Source: Streptomyces sp. NBC_01210
GTDB taxonomy: Bacteria; Actinomycetota; Actinomycetes; Streptomycetales; Streptomycetaceae
Assembly (NCBI RefSeq): GCF_036010325.1
Contig: NZ_CP108549.1
Coordinates: 5,766,001 to 5,830,000, forward strand
Direction: 5' to 3'
Length of the DNA: 64,000 nt
Shown: one piece after another, positions 7,480 to 15,139 of the stretch
Layout: every line of letters starts with the position of its first letter
Numbering within the stretch: position 1 is the first letter of the stretch
Position numbers and translations under genes: made by a program
The notes under the pieces: model-generated
What the model was told of the DNA's origin: nothing
Database searches by the model: none
The model's input: the letters and a program-made list of their open reading frames with translations, nothing else

Positions 7480-7681
7480 GAGGGTCGGTGGCGCCGGACA
7501 CCTCCCAGTCGTCCGCCCAGCCGATGATGTGCGCGCCTACGTCCGTCGCTGCCGTGAGGACCTGACCGAGCTGCTTGCCGGGGCTGTTGCTGGACTCGTT
7601 CCTACGTGACAGGCGGCGCACTGCTACCAGGCACTTGCCACATCCGTCGTACTCCGTCGTAGTCGGCTGCATGGTCTCCAT
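7376..7681 (-). pseudogene. Truncated serine integrase (resolvase N-terminal domain only)
   Basis: The minus strand encodes 101 residues from ATG 7681 behind GGAGG. RRLSRRNESSNSPGKQ contains the presumed catalytic serine context; AHIIGWADDWEVSGATDP, RPQLGPWL and YDGIAGAAVDRIGR follow in the order seen in the catalytic domain of large serine integrases. After VDRIGR it ends with AELG and a stop, so the rest of the catalytic domain and the whole recombinase/zinc/coiled-coil region (usually 350 or more residues) are missing. The remnant should not integrate or excise DNA. Large serine integrase genes normally start right beside their attachment site, which here would be at about 7.70 kb. Confidence 0.8.
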
Positions 7682-7696
7682 GGTCCTGGAACCTCC

Positions 7697-7732
7697 ATAA
7701 AGCGTCTGTATGTTCTGGGTGAGTTCCTGACC
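7697..7732. other. Probable attachment-site junction of the integrated element
   Basis: Left of this segment is the integrase start codon and its ribosome site. Right of it, the reading frame of a chromosomal metallophosphoesterase begins abruptly at EFLTGNHEYFSG. This arrangement (int start, att, broken host gene) is what integration by a serine integrase leaves. The exact crossover dinucleotide cannot be set without the partner junction, which should lie left of the window beside the 5' half of the host gene. Confidence 0.5.
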
Positions 7733-8194
7733 GGCAACCACGAGTACTTCTCGGGCGCCGAGGAGTGGGTCGACCATGTCCGCGAGTTGGGGCTCAGGCC
7801 GCTGCGGAACGAGCGCGTGGAGATCGGCGGCTTCGACCTCGCCGGCGTCAACGACCTCGCCGGCGAGAGCGAGGGCGACGGCCCCGATTTCGCCAAGGCC
7901 CTCGGTGACCGGGACCCGGCGCGCGCCTCCGTGCTGCTCGCACATCAGCCCGTCGTCATCCATGACGCCGTCGAACACGGCGTGGACCTGCAGCTGTCCG
8001 GACATACGCACGGCGGTCAACTCTGGCCGGGAAACTATCTTGCGGCCTTGGCCAATCCGACGGTCGCAGGGCTCGAACGCTACGGCGACACCCAGCTGTA
8101 CGTGACTCGCGGCGCGGGTGCCTGGGGACCGCCCGTGCGGGTCGGAGCCGCCTCCGACATCACCGTCGTACAGCTCGCCTCCCGCCAGGCATAG
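7721..8194 (+). pseudogene. 3' half of a metallophosphoesterase gene
   Basis: The in-frame protein keeps the GNHE metal motif at its very start, LLAHQPVVIHDAVEHGVDL, and the SGHTHGGQLWPG histidine motif, ending at 8194 with a complete C-terminus. The N-terminal third of the calcineurin-like fold, including the DxH and GDxxD metal ligands and any membrane segments, is absent. There is no start codon with a ribosome site. The best explanation is disruption by insertion of the adjacent element, leaving a non-functional piece. Confidence 0.75.
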
Positions 8195-8295
8195 CCCGGA
8201 TTCAGCGGACGGCACCGACGTCCGGCGGCTGGGGAGCTGAGCTGGATCTGACGGCCGGCGTACGGCGGCGGGGCGGCCGGGCCTTCCGGCGTTCC

Positions 8296-8365
8296 GGCTC
8301 GGATTCCGTGGCTCGGTTCCTGCGGCTCGGCTTCTACGGCTCGGCTTCTGTGGCTCGGTTTCTAC
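8296..8365. repeat. Five tandem 14-bp repeats
   Basis: Five head-to-tail units of 14 bp, consensus GGCTCGGYTTCTRY, begin at 8296, 8310, 8324, 8338 and 8352. Units 3 to 5 differ from one another at only two or three positions; unit 1 is the most diverged. The stop codon of the histidine kinase gene (8362-8364) falls inside the last unit. The period is not a multiple of three, so this is not a coding repeat. It may be a variable-number site, or expansion of the kinase's 3' end. Confidence 0.8.
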
Positions 8366-9909
8366 GACGCGACCGTCCGCGCGGCGGCCGGCAGTGCCAC
8401 CGTCACCGTCAGGCCCTCACCCGGCGCGGTCTGCACCGTCACCGCGCCGCCGTGCGAGGCGACCACCGCCTGCACGATCGCCATGCCGAGACCGCTGCCC
8501 GCGGGCTGACCACCGTCCGCGTCCGAACTCCCGCCGCCCGCGCGGAAGAAGCGGTCGAAGATGCGGTCGGCGTCCTCGCGGTCCATGCCGGGCCCCTCGT
8601 CCGCGACCCGCAGCCGCACCCGGCCGCAGCCGCGCCCGTCGCCGTCCTCGCGCTCCAGCTCCACCCGCACCGGGGCGTCGGCCGGGGTATGGGCGCGGAT
8701 ATTGGCCAGGAGGTTGCCGATGACCTGCCGCAGGCCCGACTCGTCGCCCTGGACGACCATCGCTCCATCGGCCTGTACGGCGACTCGGCGCTGCGGCTGC
8801 TGCGCCCGCAGATCGTCCGCGGCGTCCCGTACCAGACGGCTCAAGTCGACTGCACACACCTGTAGTTGGGGCTGCTGGTCGAGACGGGCCAGAGTGAGCA
8901 GTTCCTCGACGAGCCGTCCCATCCGGTCGGCCTCTGCGTTCATCCGGGCCAGCGCCCGGGTCCGGTCCGCCGTCTCGCGCAGCATCCCCTTGTCGTACAG
9001 CTGGAGATAGCCTCGGATCGCGGACAGCGGCGTACGCAGCTCGTGCGAGGCGTCCGCGACGAACCGCCGCAGCTGGGCCGCGCTGTGCTCGCGCGTCTCG
9101 AAGGCCGACTCGACCTGGTGAAGCATGGAGTTGAGAGCGACCCGCAGCTGCTCGATCTCGGTGACGGGGTCGCGTCCGGCCGGTACCCGCCGGGTCAGGT
9201 CGCCCTCGGCGATGGCGGAAGCCGTCTCCACCATGTCCTCCAGCGGGCGCAGCCGGTGCTTGGTGCCGAGCATGGTGAGCAGCGCGAGCAGCCCCAGCAG
9301 GAGGGTGCCGAAGGCGACATCGAGCCTGAGGGCCTTCTTCATCGAGGAGTGCACCGCCCCGGTGTGGGTCGCCATCAGGACGACCGTGCCGTCGCCGAGG
9401 CGTGTGCCGACCGCTCGGTACGGCTCCGAGTCGAGGCTCACGTCGACCGGCACCGGGGAGTCGGCGAGCGCGGCGGGATCATCGACGGCGTCGGCGAGTC
9501 TGTGCTGCCGTTCGATGGGTGCGATGCCCGCGAAGCCGATCGGCTCGCCCTCGTGGTCGAGGGCGACGAGGATCGTCTCCGGCCGAGGCAGGCTGTCGGC
9601 GTCCGACGTGCCCGGCGCGAACTGGTCGCGCAGCGCTCCGATGGCGCTCAGCGATTCGATCTGCTTCTGGGTGAACCCCGTCCGCTTCAGCGCGTTGCGG
9701 CTCCCGACCAGCTCTGTGTCCACCCGGTCCAGCAGATAGTGCCGCATGCCCATGAGGCTGACCGCGGTGGCCGCGACGATGCCGAGCGCCAGCAGCGCCA
9801 CATTCACCAGCGTGAGCTTGGCGCGCAGGGAGTGAATTCCGCGGTGCTGGTGCCGACGCCGTATGCGGCCCGTGACAAGCCTCCATCGAGTTCTCGAGCG
9901 AGCCCTCAT
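8362..9909 (-). CDS. Membrane sensor histidine kinase
   Basis: A 515-residue kinase. It has a basic N-terminus, TM1 (about 32-53), a 140-residue extracytoplasmic sensor, TM2 (about 196-216), HAMP (LRPLEDMVETASAIAEGDLT), a HisKA box SHELRTPLSAIRGYL with phospho-acceptor His289, and an HATPase with N box NLLANIRAH, G1 box DEGPGMD and G2 box GSGLGMAIVQ. Its ATG overlaps the response-regulator stop (ATGA), so the pair is co-translated. The signal is unknown. The divergent MMPL exporter gene next door makes export or envelope stress a reasonable guess. Confidence 0.95.
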   Translation of the reverse strand: MRARSRTRWRLVTGRIRRRHQHRGIHSLRAKLTLVNVALLALGIVAATAVSLMGMRHYLLDRVDTELVGSRNALKRTGFTQKQIESLSAIGALRDQFAPGTSDADSLPRPETILVALDHEGEPIGFAGIAPIERQHRLADAVDDPAALADSPVPVDVSLDSEPYRAVGTRLGDGTVVLMATHTGAVHSSMKKALRLDVAFGTLLLGLLALLTMLGTKHRLRPLEDMVETASAIAEGDLTRRVPAGRDPVTEIEQLRVALNSMLHQVESAFETREHSAAQLRRFVADASHELRTPLSAIRGYLQLYDKGMLRETADRTRALARMNAEADRMGRLVEELLTLARLDQQPQLQVCAVDLSRLVRDAADDLRAQQPQRRVAVQADGAMVVQGDESGLRQVIGNLLANIRAHTPADAPVRVELEREDGDGRGCGRVRLRVADEGPGMDREDADRIFDRFFRAGGGSSDADGGQPAGSGLGMAIVQAVVASHGGAVTVQTAPGEGLTVTVALPAAARTVAS

Positions 9910-10592
9910 GCGAGTCCGTATCCGACGCCCCGCCTGGTGGTGATCAACGGTGGCCCCAGCGGGTCCAGCTTGCGTCGCAGATAGCTGATGTACGTCTCGA
10001 CCACGGTGGACTCGGGTTGGTGCTCGTACTGCCAGACATGGCGCAGCAACTGCTCCTTGGGCACGATGCGCCCGCCGTTGCGTACGAGAAAGCGCAGCAG
10101 CGCGTACTCGGTGGGCGTGAGCTGCACCGAGTTGCCCGCGCGCCGTGCCGCGTAGGTCGTATCGTCCAGCTCCAGATCCCCGTACCGCAGCGGTGGTCGC
10201 ACCGGCAGCACATCGGCGGGCCTGGTCCGGCGCAGTACCGCCCTGATGCGGGCCACGACCTCGTCGACGTTGAACGGCTTGGTGATGTAGTCGTCACCGA
10301 AGCCCAGCGCGCCCACGATCTCGGCAGGAGCGTCACGCGCGGTCACGAAGACGACGGCCATCTCCGGGTGAGCGGCACGCAGTTCACGCCCCAGCACCCG
10401 TCCGTCGCCGTCCGGGAGCATCACATCGAGGAGCGCCACATCAGGGCGCGTCTGCCCGGCCAGCTGCTGGGCCTGCCGTACGCTTCCCGCCGTAATCACC
10501 TCAAAACGGTGATAGCGCAGTGCGATGGCGAGGACGTCGGCGATGCTCGGCTCGTCCTCGACCACCAGCACGGTCGCTCCCTCGTGGTTCAT
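9906..10592 (-). CDS. OmpR/PhoB-family response regulator
   Basis: A 228-residue regulator starting at ATG 10592, behind a weak GGGGAC. The receiver domain has the acidic pair VEDEPS, phosphorylation site Asp56 in PDVALLDVMLPDGDG, Thr in FVTARDA and Lys in YITKPF. The C-terminal winged helix shows LTPTEYALLRFLVRNGG and ETYISYLRRKLDP. It is the partner of the kinase encoded immediately downstream. Divergent transcription from the MMPL gene suggests that gene is a target. Confidence 0.95.
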   Translation of the reverse strand: MNHEGATVLVVEDEPSIADVLAIALRYHRFEVITAGSVRQAQQLAGQTRPDVALLDVMLPDGDGRVLGRELRAAHPEMAVVFVTARDAPAEIVGALGFGDDYITKPFNVDEVVARIRAVLRRTRPADVLPVRPPLRYGDLELDDTTYAARRAGNSVQLTPTEYALLRFLVRNGGRIVPKEQLLRHVWQYEHQPESTVVETYISYLRRKLDPLGPPLITTRRGVGYGLA

Positions 10593-10742
10593 GTCCCCAG
10601 TATCGGTGTGTACGCCGTACGGGGAGCCGGTCACTGTCTTGGAGTTCCTTGAGAGTCATGACCGCGCCACGCCACGGGCCGTATCCGCGGCCGATTCTTG
10701 AGACCGGCCCGGGGGAGACGGATCGACGAAGGGGCAGGAATC

Positions 10743-13185
10743 GTGGCGGCATTGGCCCGGTGGTGCTATCGGCACCGGCTGGTGGTCCTGGTGCTGTGGG
10801 TGGGGGCACTGCTCGGCCTGGGGGTGGCGGGAAGTGCGGCAGGCACCAACTACTCGAACAGCTTCAGCCTCCCGAACACCGACTCCACACACGCGTACGA
10901 CCTGATGGTGAAGGCCTTCCCGGAGCGCTCCGGCGACACCGACACGGTGGTGTGGCGGGTCTCCGAGGGTTCCGTACGCGACGGGTCGGTACGGGAGCGG
11001 ATCGAGCCCGCGCTCAAGGAGATCGCGGGCATGAAGGGCGTCGGCGAGGTCGCGAGTCCCTACGCCGGAGCGGCGGGCGCGGCACAGATCAGCAAGGACG
11101 GGCGGATCGCCTACGCCCAGGTCACCTTTGCCGAGCAGGCCAACGGCGTGCCGAAGGAGCTCGTCCAGGACGTCGTCGACACCGCGCAGGACGCCGAGCG
11201 TGGCGGTCTGCGGGTCGAGCTCGGCGGGCAGGCGATCACCCGCATCCAGGAGCCGCCGACCGGTACGGCCGAGATGGTCGGTATGGCGGCCGCGGCGATC
11301 GTGCTCTTCCTGGCCTTCGGCTCGCTCTTCGCGATGGTGCTTCCGCTGGTCGTGGCCGTCTTCGGGGTGGGTTCCGGGACGCTGTCGACGACGCTGCTCA
11401 GCCATGCCACGGATGTGCCCGAAGTGGCGCCGCTGCTCGGCTCGTTGATCGGCCTCGGCGTCGGTATCGACTACGCGCTGTTCATCGTGACCCGGCACCG
11501 CAAGGGCGTCATGGGGGGCGTGACGCCGGAGGAGGCGGCCATCACCGCGCTGAACACCTCCGGACGTGCGGTGCTGTTCGCCGGCGGCACGGTGTGCATC
11601 GCACTCGCCGGGATGCTCGTGATGAACATGCGTTTCCTCAACGGTGTGGTCGTCGCGACCTCGCTCACGGTCGTACTGAGTGTGCTCGCTGCTGCCCGCG
11701 CTCCTCGGCGTCCTCGGCATGCGGGTGCTGAGCCGGCGGCAGCGGCGCAGGCTTGCCGCCGAAGGGCCCGAGCCGACGGAGTCGAACGGCGCCGCCGCCC
11801 GCTGGTCCGCGCAGGTGCAGAAGCGGCCCAAGTCGGTCGCGCTGGTCGCGGTCGTGGTGATGGCGGCGCTCGCCGTTCCCGTACTGTCGCTGCGTCTCGG
11901 CGCGTCCGACCAGGGCAACCACAGGAAGGACACCACCACCCGGCAGGCGTACGACCTGCTCGCCGAGGGCTTCGGGCCCGGTTTCAACGGGCCGCTGCAA
12001 CTGGTCGCGCGGGACGCCGAACCCGCCGCCGTCCAGGCGCTGGTGGGCGAGGTGCGCGGAACGGCGGGCGTCGCCCAGGTCGTCGCGCTGCCCTCGCCGC
12101 CGGACTCCGGTATCGCGGTGATCCAGGTCGTACCGACGACCTCCCCGCAGTCCGAGGAGACCGACCGGCTGATCGACCGGCTTCGTGACGAGGTGATCCC
12201 GCAGTCGGGCCAGGAGGTCCATGTCGGCGGAGTCACGGCGGTCTTCAAGGACTTCGCGGCGGTGACCGGTGACCGGCTGCCGTACTTCATCGGGACGATC
12301 ATCGCGCTGGGCTTCGTGCTGCTGATGATCGCGTTCCGGTCGCTGGTCGTCCCGCTGACGGCGGCCCTGATGAACCTGATCGCGGCCGCGGCCTCGTTCG
12401 GCGTACTGGTCGCGATCTTCCAGTGGGGCTGGGGAGCCGAGGCGCTCGGCCTCGGCAAGGAGGGGCCGATCACCGCGTTCCTGCCGGTGATCATGCTGTC
12501 GCTGCTCTTCGGGCTCTCCATGGACTACCAGGTCTTCCTGGTCCGCCGGATGCACGAGGAGTGGGTGCATACGAAGGACAACGCGCGGGCGGTACGGGTC
12601 GGCCTCGCCGAGACCAGCCGGGTCATCAACTGCGCCGCCCTGATCATGATCTGCGTGTTCAGCGCGTTCGTGCTGAGCGGCGACATGGAGGGCGCGATGG
12701 CGGGCATCGGGCTTGCGGCGGCGGTGGCGCTGGACGCGTTCATCCTCCGTACGGCGCTGGTGCCGGCGGCGATGCATCTGCTGGGGAAGTCCAACTGGTG
12801 GCTGCCCGCGGGTCTGGAGAAGCGGCTGCCGCATCTGGCGGTGGAGCCGCGGGAGGCCGCGTACTCGGGCCCGGCTGCGCCGGCGGTCCCCGGACAGCGA
12901 CTTCAGCCGCCGGCAGGCGCGTCCGTCGTGCACGGCTTCGTCCGTACGGAGCTGGGCGAGCCGGTCGGGGACGCGGTCCTCACCCTTGTCTCGCCGGGTG
13001 GCAGCCAGGTCGACCGGGTGGAGTCGCTGGCCGACGGCTCGTACATCCTGTCCGCGCCGGCCGGCGGCGCGTATCTGCTGGCGGCGACGGCGGGGATCCG
13101 AGACCCCTGGGTCAGGCACATCATGATCGGCGGCGATCCGCTGGTCCACGATGTGGTGCTGACCGACGTGGGAGTGAGCCGCTGA
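10743..13185 (+). pseudogene. MMPL exporter gene with frameshift; C-terminal carboxypeptidase-regulatory-like domain
   Basis: Two frames together encode an approximately 810-residue RND/MMPL-type transporter from GTG 10743 (RBS AAGGGG). Frame 1 covers the first TM, the first extracytoplasmic loop and TM2-6 (GVGIDYALFIVTRHRKG) and ends near TSLTVVLSVLAA. Frame 2 resumes at LLPALLGVLGMRVLS and carries the second half (LSMDYQVFLVRRMHEEW). The break is at 11676-11700, where the conserved LTL between LAA and LPALLG is missing, consistent with a deletion of 3n+2 bases. After residue about 720 the product ends in a beta-rich domain (HGFVRTELGEPVGDAVLTLV, SLADGSYILSAPAGGAYLLA). Either the gene is inactive or the assembly has an error there. 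Confidence 0.85.
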
Positions 13186-13202
13186 CGGCGTCGGTCCCAG
13201 CG

Positions 13203-13238
13203 CGACGAACGCCCCTGGCGCGGCCGGGGCGTTCGTCG
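13203..13238. terminator. Bidirectional hairpin terminator between MMPL and TetR
   Basis: A perfect 13-bp inverted repeat (CGACGAACGCCCC at 13203-13215 against GGGGCGTTCGTCG at 13226-13238) with a 10-nt loop lies between two convergent genes, 18 bp after the MMPL stop and 8 bp after the TetR stop. It could end transcription from both sides. Confidence 0.8.
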
Positions 13239-13245
13239 TGCCGCG

Positions 13246-13947
13246 CTACTTCTTGCGGGCGGCGACGGTTTCCGCCATCCCGGGAAGGAAGTCCGTGAAC
13301 AGCTCGTGCACCTCGCGTACAAGCGGCCGCAGCACCCGGAACCGGGAGAGCGCGACACCGCGCGTGGTGAGCCTGGCGCCGCGTTCGGCGAGGCGTCGGC
13401 TGCGCTCACGGCCATCGGAGCGGTCGAAGACCCAGTACAGGACGAGTCCCATCTGGGAGAGCCACATCAACTCGGGGAGGACGTCGGCGAGTTCTTCCGC
13501 CACCTTGGCCTTCGATCCGGCCAGCACCTCGCGGTGGACGGCGATGGCCGCCTCGCGCGCGTGTTCCGACTCGGGAGAGAAGGGGCTGAGCGGGCTCTCC
13601 GGGTCGGCCGCGTTCTTGAAGAACTGGGCCGCGAACTCGTGGTACGGCGCGGCGATGTCCAGCCATGCCTGCAGCACCCCGGCGAGCCGGGTCTCCAGAT
13701 CCGTCTCCCGGTCCAGCACGGGCCGGACCGCCGTCTGGTGCTCGGCGGCGATCCGGTCGTAGAAGCCCTGGACGAGGTGTTCCTTGGAGGAGAAGTAGTA
13801 GTACGCGTTCCCTACGGAGACCCCGGCCTCCTTGGCGATGGCCCGCATCGTCGTCTTGTCGTAACCGCGCTCCTGGAAGAGCCGGAGCGCGGTCTCGAGA
13901 ATGAGCGTGCGGGTCTGCTCGCTCTTGGCGGCCTTTACTTCTGTCAC
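13246..13947 (-). CDS. TetR-family repressor, autoregulated operon member
   Basis: A 233-residue regulator with an N-terminal HTH (residues 9-55; LILETALRLFQERGYDKTTM, AKEAGVSVGNAYYYFSSKEHL) and a helical ligand domain. The start is GTG 13947, 11 bp after the DUF393 stop, so it is the third gene of a minus-strand operon. The operon's promoter carries two TTGAACNNGTTCAA palindromes, one overlapping the -35 box, which makes it the probable target of this repressor. The inducer is unknown. It is convergent with the MMPL gene, which could be a second target. Confidence 0.93.
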   Translation of the reverse strand: MTEVKAAKSEQTRTLILETALRLFQERGYDKTTMRAIAKEAGVSVGNAYYYFSSKEHLVQGFYDRIAAEHQTAVRPVLDRETDLETRLAGVLQAWLDIAAPYHEFAAQFFKNAADPESPLSPFSPESEHAREAAIAVHREVLAGSKAKVAEELADVLPELMWLSQMGLVLYWVFDRSDGRERSRRLAERGARLTTRGVALSRFRVLRPLVREVHELFTDFLPGMAETVAARKK

Positions 13948-13958
13948 GGTGTCCGAGC

Positions 13959-14459
13959 CTAACCGGGGACCGAGCACCGGTCGTCGCAGGGCGTACCGGC
14001 GGCCCCTCCTGCCGCGGTCGCCTCGCGGTACTTGGCCGCCGCGAGCATCGTGACGCGTACGAAGGGCTCGCCCGCCGGGGTGGCGAGCCAGTGGGCCTTC
14101 GGCCGGTGTTCGGCCAGGGCCCAGAGGCAGACGATCCAGGCGGCGGGCCCGGTGTAGATCTGGCCCCTGTCCCCGATGACGGTGATCTCTTTGAGAGTCC
14201 GGGCGTGGTCGAGGCGCGGGTATCTGCGCCGCGCCTCGTCCGACCCGGCGGGCACCAGGTCCAGCGGTACGAGTGTGCGCTGCCGCAGGAGCCAGCTCCG
14301 CAGGTGCACGCAGAGCGAGCACTGGGCGTCGTACAGGACGGTCAGTCTGCGGACCGGGGTGCGGACCGAGGGGCCGACCGGGGTGCGGACCGAGGGGCCC
14401 GTCGGGGTGCGGACCGAGGGGCCGGTCGGGGTGCGGGCCGGGGTGCCCATCGTGCTCAC
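13959..14459 (-). CDS. DUF393 (DCC-type) thiol protein
   Basis: 166 residues from GTG 14459, which overlaps the stop of the upstream membrane-protein gene (GTGA). The DUF393 core begins LTVLYDAQCSLCVHLRSWL, with the paired cysteines (CSLC) placed as in thioredoxin-like DCC proteins, and continues RYPRLDHARTLKEITVIGD and AAWIVCLWALAEHRP. Residues 8-35 are a Pro/Thr/Ser repeat (RTPTGPSV, RTPTGPSV, RTPVGPSV) encoded by 24-bp DNA repeats and absent from the usual family. Redox chemistry is likely, but the substrate is unknown. Confidence 0.85.
   Translation of the reverse strand: MSTMGTPARTPTGPSVRTPTGPSVRTPVGPSVRTPVRRLTVLYDAQCSLCVHLRSWLLRQRTLVPLDLVPAGSDEARRRYPRLDHARTLKEITVIGDRGQIYTGPAAWIVCLWALAEHRPKAHWLATPAGEPFVRVTMLAAAKYREATAAGGAAGTPCDDRCSVPG
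14356..14427. repeat. Three tandem 24-bp repeats in the DUF393 gene
   Basis: Units begin at 14356, 14380 and 14404, with a degenerate fourth from 14428. Each encodes eight residues, RTPxGPSV, in the N-terminal linker of the DUF393 protein. The period is a multiple of three and the units are nearly identical, so copy number could vary without breaking the frame. Confidence 0.85.
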
Positions 14460-14899
14460 GCCCTGGCGGGACCGGCGGCGGGTGCGGCCCACGGGCCCTG
14501 GCCTGCCTGGCCCGTCCAGCCCTGCGGCGGCACCGGCGGTATCTGCTCGCGCTCCATCACTCCGCGCCGGCGGATCTTGTTGAGTACATAGACATTGCCG
14601 AGGTGCATCACACCGAGGACGAGGAGCACGACGCCGATCTTCACCGAGAGCGCCTCGAAGAGTCCGCGGGCGTCGGAGACGGCGTCGGCGGCCTTGAGGT
14701 AGAGGGCGACGAAGCCCAGATTCACCAGGTAGAAGCCCACCACCAGAAGGTGGTTCACGGCGTCGGCGAGCTTCTCGTTCCCCTGGAGTACGTCGGCGAG
14801 GAAGACCCGGCCGTTCTGGCTGAGCGTGCGGGCGACCCAGATGGTGAGGGCGACGCTGATCAGCAGATAGATGACGTACGCGATAACAGTGAGGTCCAT
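14456..14899 (-). CDS. Four-span integral membrane protein
   Basis: 147 residues from ATG 14899, with GGAGGG just upstream. Hydrophobic segments at about 4-22 (VIAYVIYLLISVALTIWVA), 51-71 (HLLVVGFYLVNLGFVALYL) and 88-108 (VKIGVVLLVLGVMHLGNVYV) indicate at least three membrane spans; the C-terminal tail is Pro/Gly-rich. It is the first gene of the operon with the DUF393 protein and TetR. No family function is known to me. Gene order suggests a small redox or transport-associated membrane protein controlled by the TetR. Confidence 0.8.
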   Translation of the reverse strand: MDLTVIAYVIYLLISVALTIWVARTLSQNGRVFLADVLQGNEKLADAVNHLLVVGFYLVNLGFVALYLKAADAVSDARGLFEALSVKIGVVLLVLGVMHLGNVYVLNKIRRRGVMEREQIPPVPPQGWTGQAGQGPWAAPAAGPARA

Positions 14900-14912
14900 G
14901 CCCCACCCTCCC

Positions 14913-14970
14913 TTGAACGCGTTCAAAAGCTGGTGGCATGGACTGTAGACCTCCTTTTGAACATGTTCAA
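14913..14970 (-). promoter_or_regulatory. TetR-type double operator with overlapping sigma-70-like promoter
   Basis: Two perfect palindromes, TTGAACGCGTTCAA (14913-14926) and TTGAACATGTTCAA (14957-14970), share TTGAAC-N2-GTTCAA and are centred 44 bp apart. On the minus strand, TTGAAC at 14970-14965 forms a -35 box, followed by a 17-bp spacer and TACAGT (14947-14942) as -10. Binding at the upstream site would cover the -35, and the second site lies just past the start point. The adjacent operon ends with its own TetR gene, so autorepression is the simplest reading. Confidence 0.85.
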
Positions 14971-15139
14971 GTCAGCTGGGAACCAGAGGAGGGGTGGGCG
15001 TCGGGGCTCCAACCTCGGCCGGGTGACGAACTCTTGCGAGAGCGCAGGTCAGCGCCCGGCGGCGGCGGTGGTGCTGCTGCTCTGGGCCGGTCGACTCCCC
15101 GGGCTGGAGTGGCCGTTCCTGGCCGGCGGTCAGGCCTGC

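Noticed and set aside
7700..7730. A tRNA gene as the attachment site of the element
   Set aside because: No cloverleaf sequence is visible. The junction falls in a protein-coding gene, as is common for serine integrases.
7487..8215. Continuation of the minus-strand integrase frame upstream of 7681 into the metallophosphoesterase region
   Set aside because: The good ribosome site and resolvase similarity begin at 7681. Upstream codons are antisense to the GNHE and SGHTHGG motifs of the host gene and look non-coding.
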